Source of the DNA: Notospermus geniculatus
Taxonomy: Eukaryota > Nemertea > Pilidiophora > Heteronemertea > Lineidae
Length of the DNA: 64,000 nucleotides
Assembly: GCA_002633025.1 (NCBI GenBank)
Contig: NMRB01001654.1
Location: 93,257 to 157,256, forward strand
Reading direction: 5' to 3'
Part shown: positions 1 through 10,032 of the stretch, in pieces
Position numbering within the stretch: position 1 is the first letter of the stretch
How the letters are laid out: every line of letters starts with the position of its first letter
Made by a program: the position numbers and the translations under genes
Notes under the pieces: generated by a model
The model's database searches: none
The model's input: only the letters and a program-made list of their open reading frames with translations
Told to the model about the DNA's origin: nothing

Positions 1-306
1 GACGGTGATAAACGGGCCTGGAATGATATGGGGATGTGGGGAAAACGTGACGCTGATAAACGGGCCTGGAATGAAATGGGGATGTGGGGAAAACGCGACG
101 GTGATAAACGGGCCTGGAATGAAATGGGGATGTGGGGGAAACGCGATGGTGACAAGCGAGCCTGGAACGAAATGGGGATGTGGGGCAAAAGAAATTGGAA
201 CGGAATGAACATGTGGGGCAAACGAAATGACGACGCCAGCGCTAAGATCATGGACGCCATTATAGCCAATAAAATGGAAAAACTGTTAAGTCGTGAGAAT
301 GAGTAG
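1..306 (+). CDS. Myoinhibitory peptide / allatostatin-B type neuropeptide precursor, 3' part
   Basis: The frame is open from base 1 to the TAG at 304-306, so the start and signal peptide lie outside the window. It reads as back-to-back peptide units separated by dibasic KR sites: AWNDMGMW-G-KR once, AWNEMGMW-G-KR three times, then NWNGMNMW-G-KR, followed by a 30-residue tail with no further site. The glycine before KR predicts C-terminal amidation by PAM after proprotein convertase cleavage. The acidic spacers D(G/A)D are part of the repeat. A tryptophan second from the N-terminus and a C-terminal Trp-amide, five residues apart, fit the W(X5-8)W-amide pattern of myoinhibitory/allatostatin-B peptides known from annelids, molluscs and arthropods. 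The units are nearly identical at DNA level, suggesting recent unit expansion or homogenisation. Role by family: secreted neuropeptide acting on a GPCR. The family call is an inference from motif and layout, since no signal peptide is visible. Confidence 0.85.
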   Translation, partial: DGDKRAWNDMGMWGKRDADKRAWNEMGMWGKRDGDKRAWNEMGMWGKRDGDKRAWNEMGMWGKRNWNGMNMWGKRNDDASAKIMDAIIANKMEKLLSRENE

Positions 307-555
307 AGGGCGGACTTCCCTCACACTCTGTGTACAGGTGTGGTGACTTTTTGCATAGCCATTACAAGTGAGCGGATGTACTTTGGCCGGTGTCCCGTCA
401 CTGCGTCTATCCCCGTCGCATGACGGGCCGCGGCGAAGCCTGATATGTCAGTATGGCCCGAACACTTACCCTAACCCTGACCAAACACGACTAAAGCATT
501 CCGGAACACCCTGATATAAAGCCGTGTGATCAGCTTTCTGGAATTTTCCAGGTTG
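307..555. other. 3' flank of the neuropeptide gene, nothing recognised
   Basis: No open frame and no clear polyadenylation signal are seen here. It probably includes part of the 3' UTR of the neuropeptide gene. Confidence 0.4.
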
Positions 556-3095
556 TTGATAGAGACATGAAAGCCTGCCATATCAGCGTAACGATTTGGT
601 GATTCCAACTCACTGAGACCACAGTTCATGTGAATGAATGGAACAGAACTATTGGAATATATATATTAACTTGATTTTTGTGGACAGCTTCGTGACTATC
701 ATTACCATTCGACCTCAGTTCTAACATGTTGTTTGTCAACCCATTTTAAAGACCGAATTCTACTCTCTGACAAAGTCACATCTTTCGTCTCACGGATATT
801 ACTTGTGGACTGGATGACTGTCTCTCCCCGTCTTGGCGAATCCACTCACGTTTTGAGACCGGACACCTTGTGGTACCAACTCCTCTGGACTTGATTTCGT
901 TTTTGTTGAATTTTAGATGTACACTGTTTTTGGAGATGATGCATTACACCTTTTGTGATCAGGTTCGATTTCTCCTTCCAAGCTATGGAATCAATTACCG
1001 GTACTAAATCATGTAGCAATCGCATATCGCTTGTTGAATATGATAATCTTACAAAGAGATGATGATCCCTGGGTTGGAGTCGTTACTGCGTTAGCAGTCA
1101 TTTCTGACCCTCTGGGAACATAGCTCCTCACATACCCGGCTGTCTTGCAGACAGACCATCTCTGCGGAAAACACCCAATATAGTTTTTAGAGAATTATTC
1201 GTTGATACCTATCAGTGACACAGTTGTCACCAAAGTACGTCACCATTTCTTGATGTTAAACCATGACGTCACCATTTCTTGATGTTAAACCATGATGAGA
1301 TGACGTCACCATTTCGTGAAGGTAAACCATTTATGTTCGTCTATCGGCCACGATTCGGAGACTAAAGTCATGTACCATAAATTGCGGACCATGTTTACAT
1401 GGCGTCAGTGACGTCGCAATGCATCAGCATGTGTTGGATGCACTACAGCGTCACGTCACGTCGTCCGCAATCAAATTTTTACCCGGATGTGCAAAAGGTA
1501 TAACCGTTTGAGACTTGTCTGTCATTTCCCATATCTGGCATTTTGATACATCAATCTAAAGCCATCCGCAGAGACAAAAGGTTAAGTTGCAGACCTACTT
1601 ATGGACGCCAACAAGCCCCGCACAAGGCTTGTCTTCCAATATTAAAAACATCTCCTGCCTCACTGGTGTAATCGTATAAACAAAGCAAAGCCGTAATGTT
1701 ATTGGAAATATTACGAAAATTTATCCACACCTACGCCAGAAAGCCGCGGAAAAACTCGCAAACATATATATCCCGATGTTGCACAGTATACATGTAATTT
1801 TCACGGTCTTTCCGAAACCATTTTATAAATACTTTATAACTGTTGCAAATAAGACTTTAAAAGTCCTAATCAAAAAGTTAATGCGCGATACTGCTGCTCT
1901 TCCGGCAAACAAAGCCCCTAAAGAAGGTAACATAACGTACGATCTTCGGTGTTAATCCTCACCTAACCACCGACACCAATCATCTTGCTCAATACATAAA
2001 CATGTACGGCGACTTAGTAAAAGGCTTTCTGATTGGTTCTAACGCATTTGAGTAGAAAGCCAATGACTGGTTCCGCATTGTATTTGACTCTTGTGTGGTT
2101 TCCTTCAATGTCTTTCCTGATAAAAACTCGCGCGAAACTTGGAGGAATTATACATGAGCGCGAACACTCTACGCGCATTCTTCCTTTTCTATTTCTTCAG
2201 ACCAGTCAACACTTTTTTCAGCCTAGTCAGATATTTTTTTCCAAGAGAAACGAACGAGGTGTTATAAAGAACTTGAAAGTTTCATCTCCCGTTCTCAGTG
2301 AGAATTTGTGTGATTATGTATACCTACGTAACGAATCACCCCTCTACCCCCGGGGAGCCGCGGGGGCTTCGTGTGCCGACATGAAAGTGGCTCATTCGTT
2401 GAAAAAAAAACATGGGGTGAAGGCAGCCCATGACTCCAAGTTTGTGTTTAGAACGGGTGTATTTTGGTGATAAAGCAAGACTGATTGTGGTTTATGCGAT
2501 CGGAGGGATGGTATAAGCAGATAGTTACACTCTTCTTTTTGTCTATGTGAGGTAGAATATTCAAATGTCCGTGGGTGCGAACGGAAAAAAAGGTGACATC
2601 CTGTGATCGCATGAATCATTGTCTAAGTTTGTGAAATGAATCAAGCGGGCGGCGATTCATTCTGAATCAGAACACCCTCATTTTTCATCAGATTTCCGCA
2701 AATTTGGCTTTAAAATATCTCAGTGCTATGTATAATTCAAGTTTTAGGAGGTAAAATACTCTATGCTGGCAGTTCTAGAAGTTGACGCTATCTCAGCACA
2801 GGCGCATGCGCACAACCGCTGCAGCCCTGCACGCAGACGATGCTTCCCAAATCGCATGGCTTTCTGAAATGAGATCCAGTCCACTTCCAAGATCAACTGC
2901 CACAGAAATTTTTTCATTGCGTCCACTTCTGGAAACGTCACCACTTCAAAGTGTTGGACATTGGTCAGACGCCGGTTATAACATATCCATGTAACAGACC
3001 TTTTGCTAAGCCGTAGTTTCGAACGCAAACATACGAAACTACGGCTGCTTGATGAAGTTACTACAGTTATGCTGGCTGGAGGCATTTCAAGATAA
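556..3095. repeat. Tandem segmental duplication, copy A (~2.54 kb)
   Basis: Nearly identical to 3097-5576 throughout, apart from small indels and one ~100 bp difference near 1360-1470. No recognisable coding exon is found. The longest open frames (for example 2033-2470) are shared by both copies simply because the DNA is shared. The copy ends exactly at a single ambiguous base (3096). Confidence 0.9.
1230..1335. repeat. CRE-containing minisatellite (copy A)
   Basis: Short tandem units of about 29 bp (core: TGACGTCACC, ATTTCTTGATG, TTAAACCA). Two units contain the full CRE palindrome TGACGTCA (1264-1271 and 1301-1308), and a flanking degenerate unit has ACGTCACC. A CREB/ATF-binding role is conceivable but is inference only. 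Confidence 0.7.
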
Positions 3096-3096
3096 N

Positions 3097-5576
3097 TTGA
3101 TATAGATATGAAAGCGTGCCGTATCAGCGTAACGATTTGGTGATTCCAACTCACTGAGACCACAGTTCATGTGAATGAACGGAACAGAACTATTGGGATA
3201 TATATATTATATTAACTTGATTTTTGTGGACAGCTTCGTGACTATCATTACCATTCGACCTCAGTTCTAACATGTTGTTTGTCAACCCAAGACCGAATTC
3301 TATTCTCGGACAAAATGACATCTTTCGTCTCATCGATAACTTGTGGACTGGATGACTGTCTCTCCTTCGTCTTGGCGAACCCACTCACGTTTTGAGACCG
3401 GACCCCTTGTACCAACTCCTCTGGACTTGATTTTGTTATGTTCAATTTTAGATGTACATGTACACTGTTTTTGGAGATGATGCATTACACCTTTTGTGAT
3501 CAGGTTCGATATCTCCTTCCAAGCTAGGGAATCAATTACCGGTACTAAATCATGTAGCAATGACATGTCGCTTGTTGAATATGATAATCTTACAAAGATC
3601 ATAATCTTACAAAGAGATGATGATCCCTGGGTTGGAGTCATTACTGCGTTAGCAGTCATTTCTGACCCTCTGGGTACATAGCTCCTCACATATCGGTCTT
3701 GCAGACAGACCATCTCTGCGGAAAACACCCAATTGAGTTTTTAGAATTATTCGTTGATACCTACATGTATCAGTGACACAGTTGTCACCAACATACGTCA
3801 CCATTTCTTGATGTTAAACCATGACGTCACCATTTCTTGATGTTAAACCATGACGTCACCATTTCTTGATGTTAAACCATGATGAGATGACGTCACCATT
3901 TCGTGAAGATAAACCATTTATGTTCGTCTATCGGCCACGATTCGGAGACTAGATCAAATTGTTAGAAGCCCGGATGTGCAAAAGGTATAACCGTTTGAGA
4001 CTTGTCATTTCCCATATCTGACATTTTGATACATCAATCTAAAGCCATCCGCAGAGACAAAAGGTTAAGTTGCAGACCTACTTATGGACGCCAACAAGCC
4101 CCGCACAAGGCTTGTCTTCCAATATTAAAAACATCTCCTGCCTCACTGGTAACTGTAATCGTATAAACAAAGCAAAGCCGTAATGTTATTGGAAATATTA
4201 CGAAAATTTATCCACACCTACGTCAGAAAGCCGTGGAAAAAACTCGCAACATATATACCCCGATGTTGCACAGTATAATTTTCACGGTCTTTCCGAAACC
4301 ACTTTATAAATACTTTATAACTGTTGCAAATAAGACTTTAAAAGTCCTAATTAAAAAGTTAATGCGCGATACTGCTGCTCTTCCGGCAAACAAAGCCCCT
4401 AAAGAAGGTAACATAACCTACGATCTTCGGTGTTAATCCTCCGCCAACCACGGACACCAATCATCTTGCTCAATACATAAACATGTACGGCGACTTAGTA
4501 AAAGGCTTTCTGATTGGTTCTAACGCATTTGAGTAGAAAGTCAATGACTGGTTCCGCATTGTATTGACTCTTGTGTGGTTTCCTTCAATGTCTTTCCTGA
4601 TAAACTCACGCGAAACTTGGAGGAATTTATTATACTTGAGCGCGAACACTCTACCCACATTCTTCCTTTTCTATTTCTTCAGACCAGTCAACACTTTTTT
4701 CAGCCTAGTCACTCATTTTTTTCCAAGAGAAACGAACGAGGTGTTATAAAGAACTTGAAAGTTTCATCTCCCGTTCTCAGTGAGATTTTGTGTGATTATG
4801 TATACCTACGTAACGAATCACCCCTCTACCCCCGGGGAGCCGCGGGGCCTTCGTGTGCCGACATGAAAGTGACTCATTCATTGAAAAAAAAACATGGGGT
4901 GAAGGCAGCCCATGACTCCAAGTTTGTGTTTAGAACGGGTGTATTTTGGTGATAAAGCAAGACTGATTGTGGTTTATGCGATCGGAGGGATGGTAAAGCA
5001 GATAGTTACACTCTTCTTTTTGTCTATGTGAGGTAGAATATTCAAATGTCCGTGGGTGCGAACAGAAAAAAAGGTGACATCCTGTGATCGCATGAATCAT
5101 TGTCTAAGTTTGTGAAATGAATCAAGCGGGCGGCGATTCATTCTGAATCAGAACACCCTCATTTTTCATCAGATTTCCGCAAATTTGGCTTTAAAATATC
5201 TCAGTGCTATGTATAATTCAAGTTTTAGGAGGTAAAATACTCTATGCTGGCAGTTCTAGAAGTTGACGCTATCTCAGCACAGGCGCATGCGCACAACCGC
5301 TGCAGCCCTGCACGCAGACGATGCTTCCCAAATCGCATGGCTTTCTGAAATGAGATCCAGTCCACTTCCAAGATCAACTGCCACAGAAATTTTTTCATTG
5401 CGTCCACTTCTGGAAACGTCACCACTTCAAAGTGTTGGACATTGGTCAGACGCCGGTTATAACATATCCATGTAACAGACCTTTTGCTAAGCCGTAGTTT
5501 CGAACGCAAACATACGAAACTACGGCTGCTTGATGAAGTTACTACAGTTATGCTGGCTGGAGGCATTTCAAGATAA
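3097..5576. repeat. Tandem segmental duplication, copy B (~2.48 kb)
   Basis: Second copy of 556-3095 in direct orientation. The right border at about 5576 is where the shared sequence stops (copy A ends at the n at 3096, while copy B runs on into unique DNA). The minisatellite is one unit longer here than in copy A. Confidence 0.9.
3790..3915. repeat. CRE-containing minisatellite (copy B)
   Basis: Same 29-bp unit as at 1230-1335. Here three full TGACGTCA palindromes are present (3822-3829, 3851-3858, 3888-3895). The extra unit relative to copy A shows that the array length varies. Confidence 0.75.
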
Positions 5577-5669
5577 ACTGAAACTTACTCTTGTGATGGG
5601 ATTAAAGTATATTTTGTGCATTTCTACATTTGTTTATATCTTAGTTATTGCTTCTGGCAGGACTCGGTA

Positions 5670-5961
5670 CATTTTGGTTCCCGAAGCTACCGCTAGAGAG
5701 TGCTGTCAAATGGTAGCTTCGGTAACGGCCGCCATTTTGCCCGGCAGAAAACTGACGGCGCTAGGCCTACGTCATTGCCGCGAAAACTGGATCACATGAT
5801 CATCGACCGTTACTCAAAAATCCATACCCGTGGATGATCGTGTGATCCAGTTTTCGCGGCAATGACGTAGCGCCGTCAGTTTTCTGCCGGCCAAAATGGC
5901 GGCCGTTACCGAAGCTACCATTTGACAGCACTCTCTAGCGGTAGCTTCGGGAACCAAAATG
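5670..5961. mobile_element. Foldback MITE with ~125 bp inverted arms
   Basis: The left arm (about 5670-5797) and right arm (about 5838-5961) are near-perfect inverted copies. The ends read CATTTTGGTTCCCGAAGC and its complement. The 9 bases outside each end are gactcggta and gactaggga (7 of 9 match), a possible degraded 9-bp target duplication. No coding capacity. Confidence 0.75.
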
Positions 5962-6002
5962 GACTAGGGAGGGAGGATGTGTGCGAAGATACAGGACCAT
6001 GA

Positions 6003-6070
6003 CGTCTTGGTTCCTAATGCCTCCGCCAGGGGAGGAAGCCTCCTTCCCCTGGCGGAGGCATTGGGAACCA
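6003..6070. repeat. Short GC-rich hairpin between 14-bp direct repeats
   Basis: The core from about 6007 to 6071 folds into a stem of roughly 28 bp (GGTTCC..ATGCCTCCGCC / GGCGGAGGCAT..GGAACC) with a tiny loop. It is flanked by identical ATACAGGACCATGA copies at 5989-6002 and 6071-6084. Confidence 0.7.
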
Positions 6071-6089
6071 ATACAGGACCATGAGCGTG

Positions 6090-6898
6090 AGAGGGAGCAA
6101 CATCGGTCCAAGGAACGCACACCAACTGATCAATGTGGTGCTGTGAACGGTGGATGTCAGTTCTCTCAAAAACATCATGTCCGTACCATGCAGAATGGCC
6201 AGCCCCTGTTGCATTCATCATTAAAACTCCCTTAACACACTTGCAAGTGAACAGGTTGTAACATAATCCCCAATCAATCAGCTTTACTGTCGAACATAGG
6301 AATGTGGCTATAAGTTTTATTTGCACAGCTGATATGCTGCTGTTTAGAAGACAGGCAGCCAGTGGTTGTGCGAATTTCTCATATGTCGCCGTGGAAGTGC
6401 AAACGGTTCAGAATTCTGTAATCCTGTCCATAAGTACTTGGATTAGATGAGCCTAAATGACCTCGTGGTTATTGATTTGCCTGTGTATGATCTCTTCCAA
6501 TTTCATTAAACGATGAAGGACAAACTACTCTCTTCATTCGCCGAACTATACCGTCCTCTCATATCAGGAAGGCCGCTCAACAGATTGAGGCTCAACCGCC
6601 ACGTAATAAGACTGAAATGGGAGCATTGTTTTGAGTGGACCAAAGATGAGCACGCCGACTTTCCGACATCCTCTTGATCATCAATGCTATTGTCCAAATT
6701 TCGTACGAGTTACAGGATACAAAAATAGCCTACAATGATTGCTGTCACGTTCTGTAAGCATCGGCCGTGACCGCCAAGAGGTTGGGATTTGCCTTCGATT
6801 GCAGGCCTCATCATTAAACAGTTGTCAGTCTTGACGAGGTTGAACCGTCTTCTCAGTGAAACTACAGCTTATAGACCACTCTCAAATTGAAGTAACAA
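6090..6898. other. Intergenic, nothing recognised
   Basis: Only short incidental open frames without splice-site or domain support. Confidence 0.5.
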
Positions 6899-7098
6899 CA
6901 AAGATCTGCGCACTTCCGCCGAAATCTCAACCACAACCTCGATGTGAAGCTGAATGACGTGACGCAGAGAACCCCAGGACAGTGACGTCGAAGACGTTGC
7001 GTCAGATTCGACCATTGCAGAATCATGGACTGCGTCACGTAACCCGGTTTCAGATCGAGGTTGTGGTTGCGATTTCGGCGGAAGTGCGCAGATCTGCT
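6899..7098. mobile_element. Foldback MITE, ~65 bp inverted arms
   Basis: AGATCTGCGCACTTCCGCCG at the left end is matched by its complement at the right end, and the arms continue inward for about 65 bp, including the CTCAACCACAACCTCGAT / ATCGAGGTTGTGGTT stretch. No target duplication was recognised. Confidence 0.7.
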
Positions 7099-10032
7099 AA
7101 TTCGAGAATCGTCTATAGGCCTACATGTAAATGCTCCATCCTGTGGTAGTCGGTGGTTCTGAGCGCTTGCTCTCTACGTCACTACACGTCCTGGTGAGGC
7201 ATAGAGAGCGACCGATTCCCTCAGGATGATGGCCGGTACTGCAGTGGCTATTACCCCGTTTCTGTTTTCATCAATCGATGCTGCACTAAGAATATTCTCA
7301 TAGATCGTCAATAGATTCATGTCTCCATTTATGGTAGCTTATATAGCGACCCAATATGTGTAAAAGTAAAACAATACATTGAAGTAATGACGCATGACGA
7401 AGTCAATCAGTTTGGAATTAAGGGCAGGCTGATGAAATCGTTGTCTACAAATGAAGGAGCGAAGGAATGTGTAGGCTGCTCCATGTGGTTTGGGGTTAAT
7501 TTGCTGGCCACGAAACCAAACAAGGAACCTGTAGAAGGCGACTCATGGTACTACCGCTACAGGGAGACGTTGTGAGCGTGACGCGACGTCATTGCGTCAC
7601 TTTGCTCTGTTCTTGACGTCTTCGGTCGCACTACTCACAGCGCCGCCCTGTCGGTGCAAAAAGTTTCGCGGGGTCCTCATTGTTTTTTCTCGGTCGCCGT
7701 AATTATCTCGGTTGATAACAGATTTCCATTCACACGTGAAGCAGATTCTCGCCAATCAAGGCAGTGTTAATAGAGGAATTGTCTTCACTTGGCCCACTTT
7801 GTATGACAGTGACTTCTAATGCTTCCTTCATCCAGGCATTAAACCTAAGCCAATAAAGGGATGACTTATAAAACCATTAAGAAGATCATTGAACCGTCTG
7901 TATTGTCCTCCTCTCATCAGACAATGGACAACGTCAGTCATTAACTTACTATAAATGAAGGGGTGTGGAACTAATTTAATTGGTGTCGAAACAGTGTCTC
8001 GGTGTTGCTGATTCCATGTTGCCCTGGCTGCCTACCGAGACGTAGCCGCCAGTTACGTTGGAAAGTCCCCCTACTGAGGGCTGATTCATTCATTTGTATC
8101 CTATCTCACACATCAGGATAGGAAAGCTTTTTGTCCTCCCCGACTAGATTCCAAGCAAAACCCTTCCGTTCTGCCTCATGGACAACGTTGCCTCATGGTA
8201 GATGTTGTATTTGGTGTCAATCGTGGATTCGTGTGTGAAAAAACAATATATGACTGTGGACCCGCCTGCAATAGGGGATGACCCCAATCGGGAAACCAGC
8301 AAAATGACAGCAGACGTCTTGCACAGGCAAAATAGGTAGTCTGTTGGTTATGACCCAACTTGAATAGGATCATACGTAATGTCCACAGTTAGTCAGTTTG
8401 CGACGGCCATGTCAGTTCTATTCCGACCAAATGGGGACACACAACCATATGCAGATAAACGTGGACTTCGTGTGTCTCCTATTTGAGTAGTATAGAATGA
8501 TGTGTCCCCATGATGTGTCCCCATTTGACACAAGATTCACGGATGCGACAGAGTGAACTGGCCACGAGTCCTCACGCATTCATTCCAACCCATCGCCGTC
8601 CTTTTTGAACAACTCTCGATATAGCTGGTCTGTCGTTAGAACGAAATGAGATTGTCGAATTTGGAAGGTGTCGTGGATGTCAAAGGATGGTAAAAACGCC
8701 ATCGATGCTGAGGCAGTAAATGATTTCAGCCAAGCTCATAGACGAGTGATTATCAGCAAGCTTTCACCATATTGATGGTAATGTTTACGGTCTAGTGAGG
8801 CTGTTATGAGGCACCGATATCTATCAGGAGTTGTCCAGACCTGAACGTGATTGATATTATCCTTTGGACCCTGTGACCAGTCTTCATCAGATTCTGCAGG
8901 GATTGATACGCGAGAAATATGCGACAGGAATGTCCAATTCTCATATCGAGTGGTTCTATTGATATGGAGAATGAAGGTAAACGCTGAGGGAAGGATGTCC
9001 CTGTGAGGCGATGACTCGATCAAAGACCTCTCCTCGTTCGGCAGCAGGTTTCACGGTATCGACACTCCAGTTCGCCGTGGCTTACGACCGATAGCTCGGT
9101 GTGGCAAAACGGCGCTGGACTCAGTGTTTTTGACTGGTTCATGTACGCATTTATTTGCTTTGTGTGTTTCCTTACATCTTATTTGAAGCCAATAACACAA
9201 ACGACTACCCGTAGATTTCTATGGTTGAGTTGCCCTAATGCCTGGCTTTCACTGACGCTACGAATGTCCCGAATCGCCCCGAATCTGAAATTTTCCAATT
9301 CGTGGTTAATCGGCTTGAAAAATATGCCGAATGTCAAGAATGGGTTAAGAAACAAGTACGGATTCAAAGAATCGTGTAAGAATTGTACGAATAAGGTACC
9401 GACTCACTTACGAATAGTCGTACTTGATTCGTAAATACATTCGAGACATTCCTGCCTGTTTTCGGCGTGGGTCCATGATGCCCCACTTTCACTGACGCTA
9501 CGAATGTCCCGAATCAGAAAGTTGTCCGCTACGTAGATAATTCTCAAACGTTTCTTGCAGTTCTTAAATGATTCTTGGTTGATTCCTAAAACATTCCTAC
9601 AGTTCGTGTGAGTTCGTCGAGTCGCCACGAAAGTTTTTGTTTGTCAAAAACTTTCGTGCGACGGTCACGAATCGACCACGATCTATAGGAATTTCAAATT
9701 CGTATAGATCGTAAACACTTCGTAACCCTTTCTTATCGTCCGTAACAGCTTCGTAGTCGATTCTTTTGCATTCTGGGCTATTGCCGCGTTCAACTGCAGT
9801 GGTGAAAGGGTTAACACGTGGTCGTGAAATTGGCGCCAAATTTAATGGGATTTCCCCATTCCAAATATAGAATGTTGCGCATGCGCTCATACGAGAGTAA
9901 ATCCCCAATGCATTTCCTTGGTGTTTGTGTGATGACAGGTTCTCTTTTCTTACATTTTACAGCCACGAACCTGTCTGATATTCTCCAAATGTGTTGCTAA
10001 AGTGACACTGATATTCAGAAGCATTCAAAAAT
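7099..10032. other. Intergenic DNA with dispersed repeat fragments
   Basis: No supported exon. About 7585-7700 resembles about 13066-13180 (shared core CTTTGCTCTGTTCT..CACAG.GCCGCCCT). The phrase ACTGACGCTACGAATGTCCC occurs twice (near 9251 and 9492) in a stretch rich in GAATC/ATTCG words, together with small hairpins near 9630-9657. The rest is unremarkable. Confidence 0.5.

Noticed and set aside
3787-3915. Direct repeats resembling a small CRISPR array
   Set aside because: Units of ~29 bp are contiguous with no unique spacers; this is a minisatellite in an animal genome.
2033-4952. Open frames of 125-145 codons in both copies of the 2.5 kb duplication
   Set aside because: They are conserved only because the DNA is duplicated; no domain, no good codon pattern and frame changes between copies.
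7387-7575. Plus-strand ATG frame of 62 codons
   Set aside because: No homology recognised, no splice context, and its 3' side runs into a dispersed repeat.
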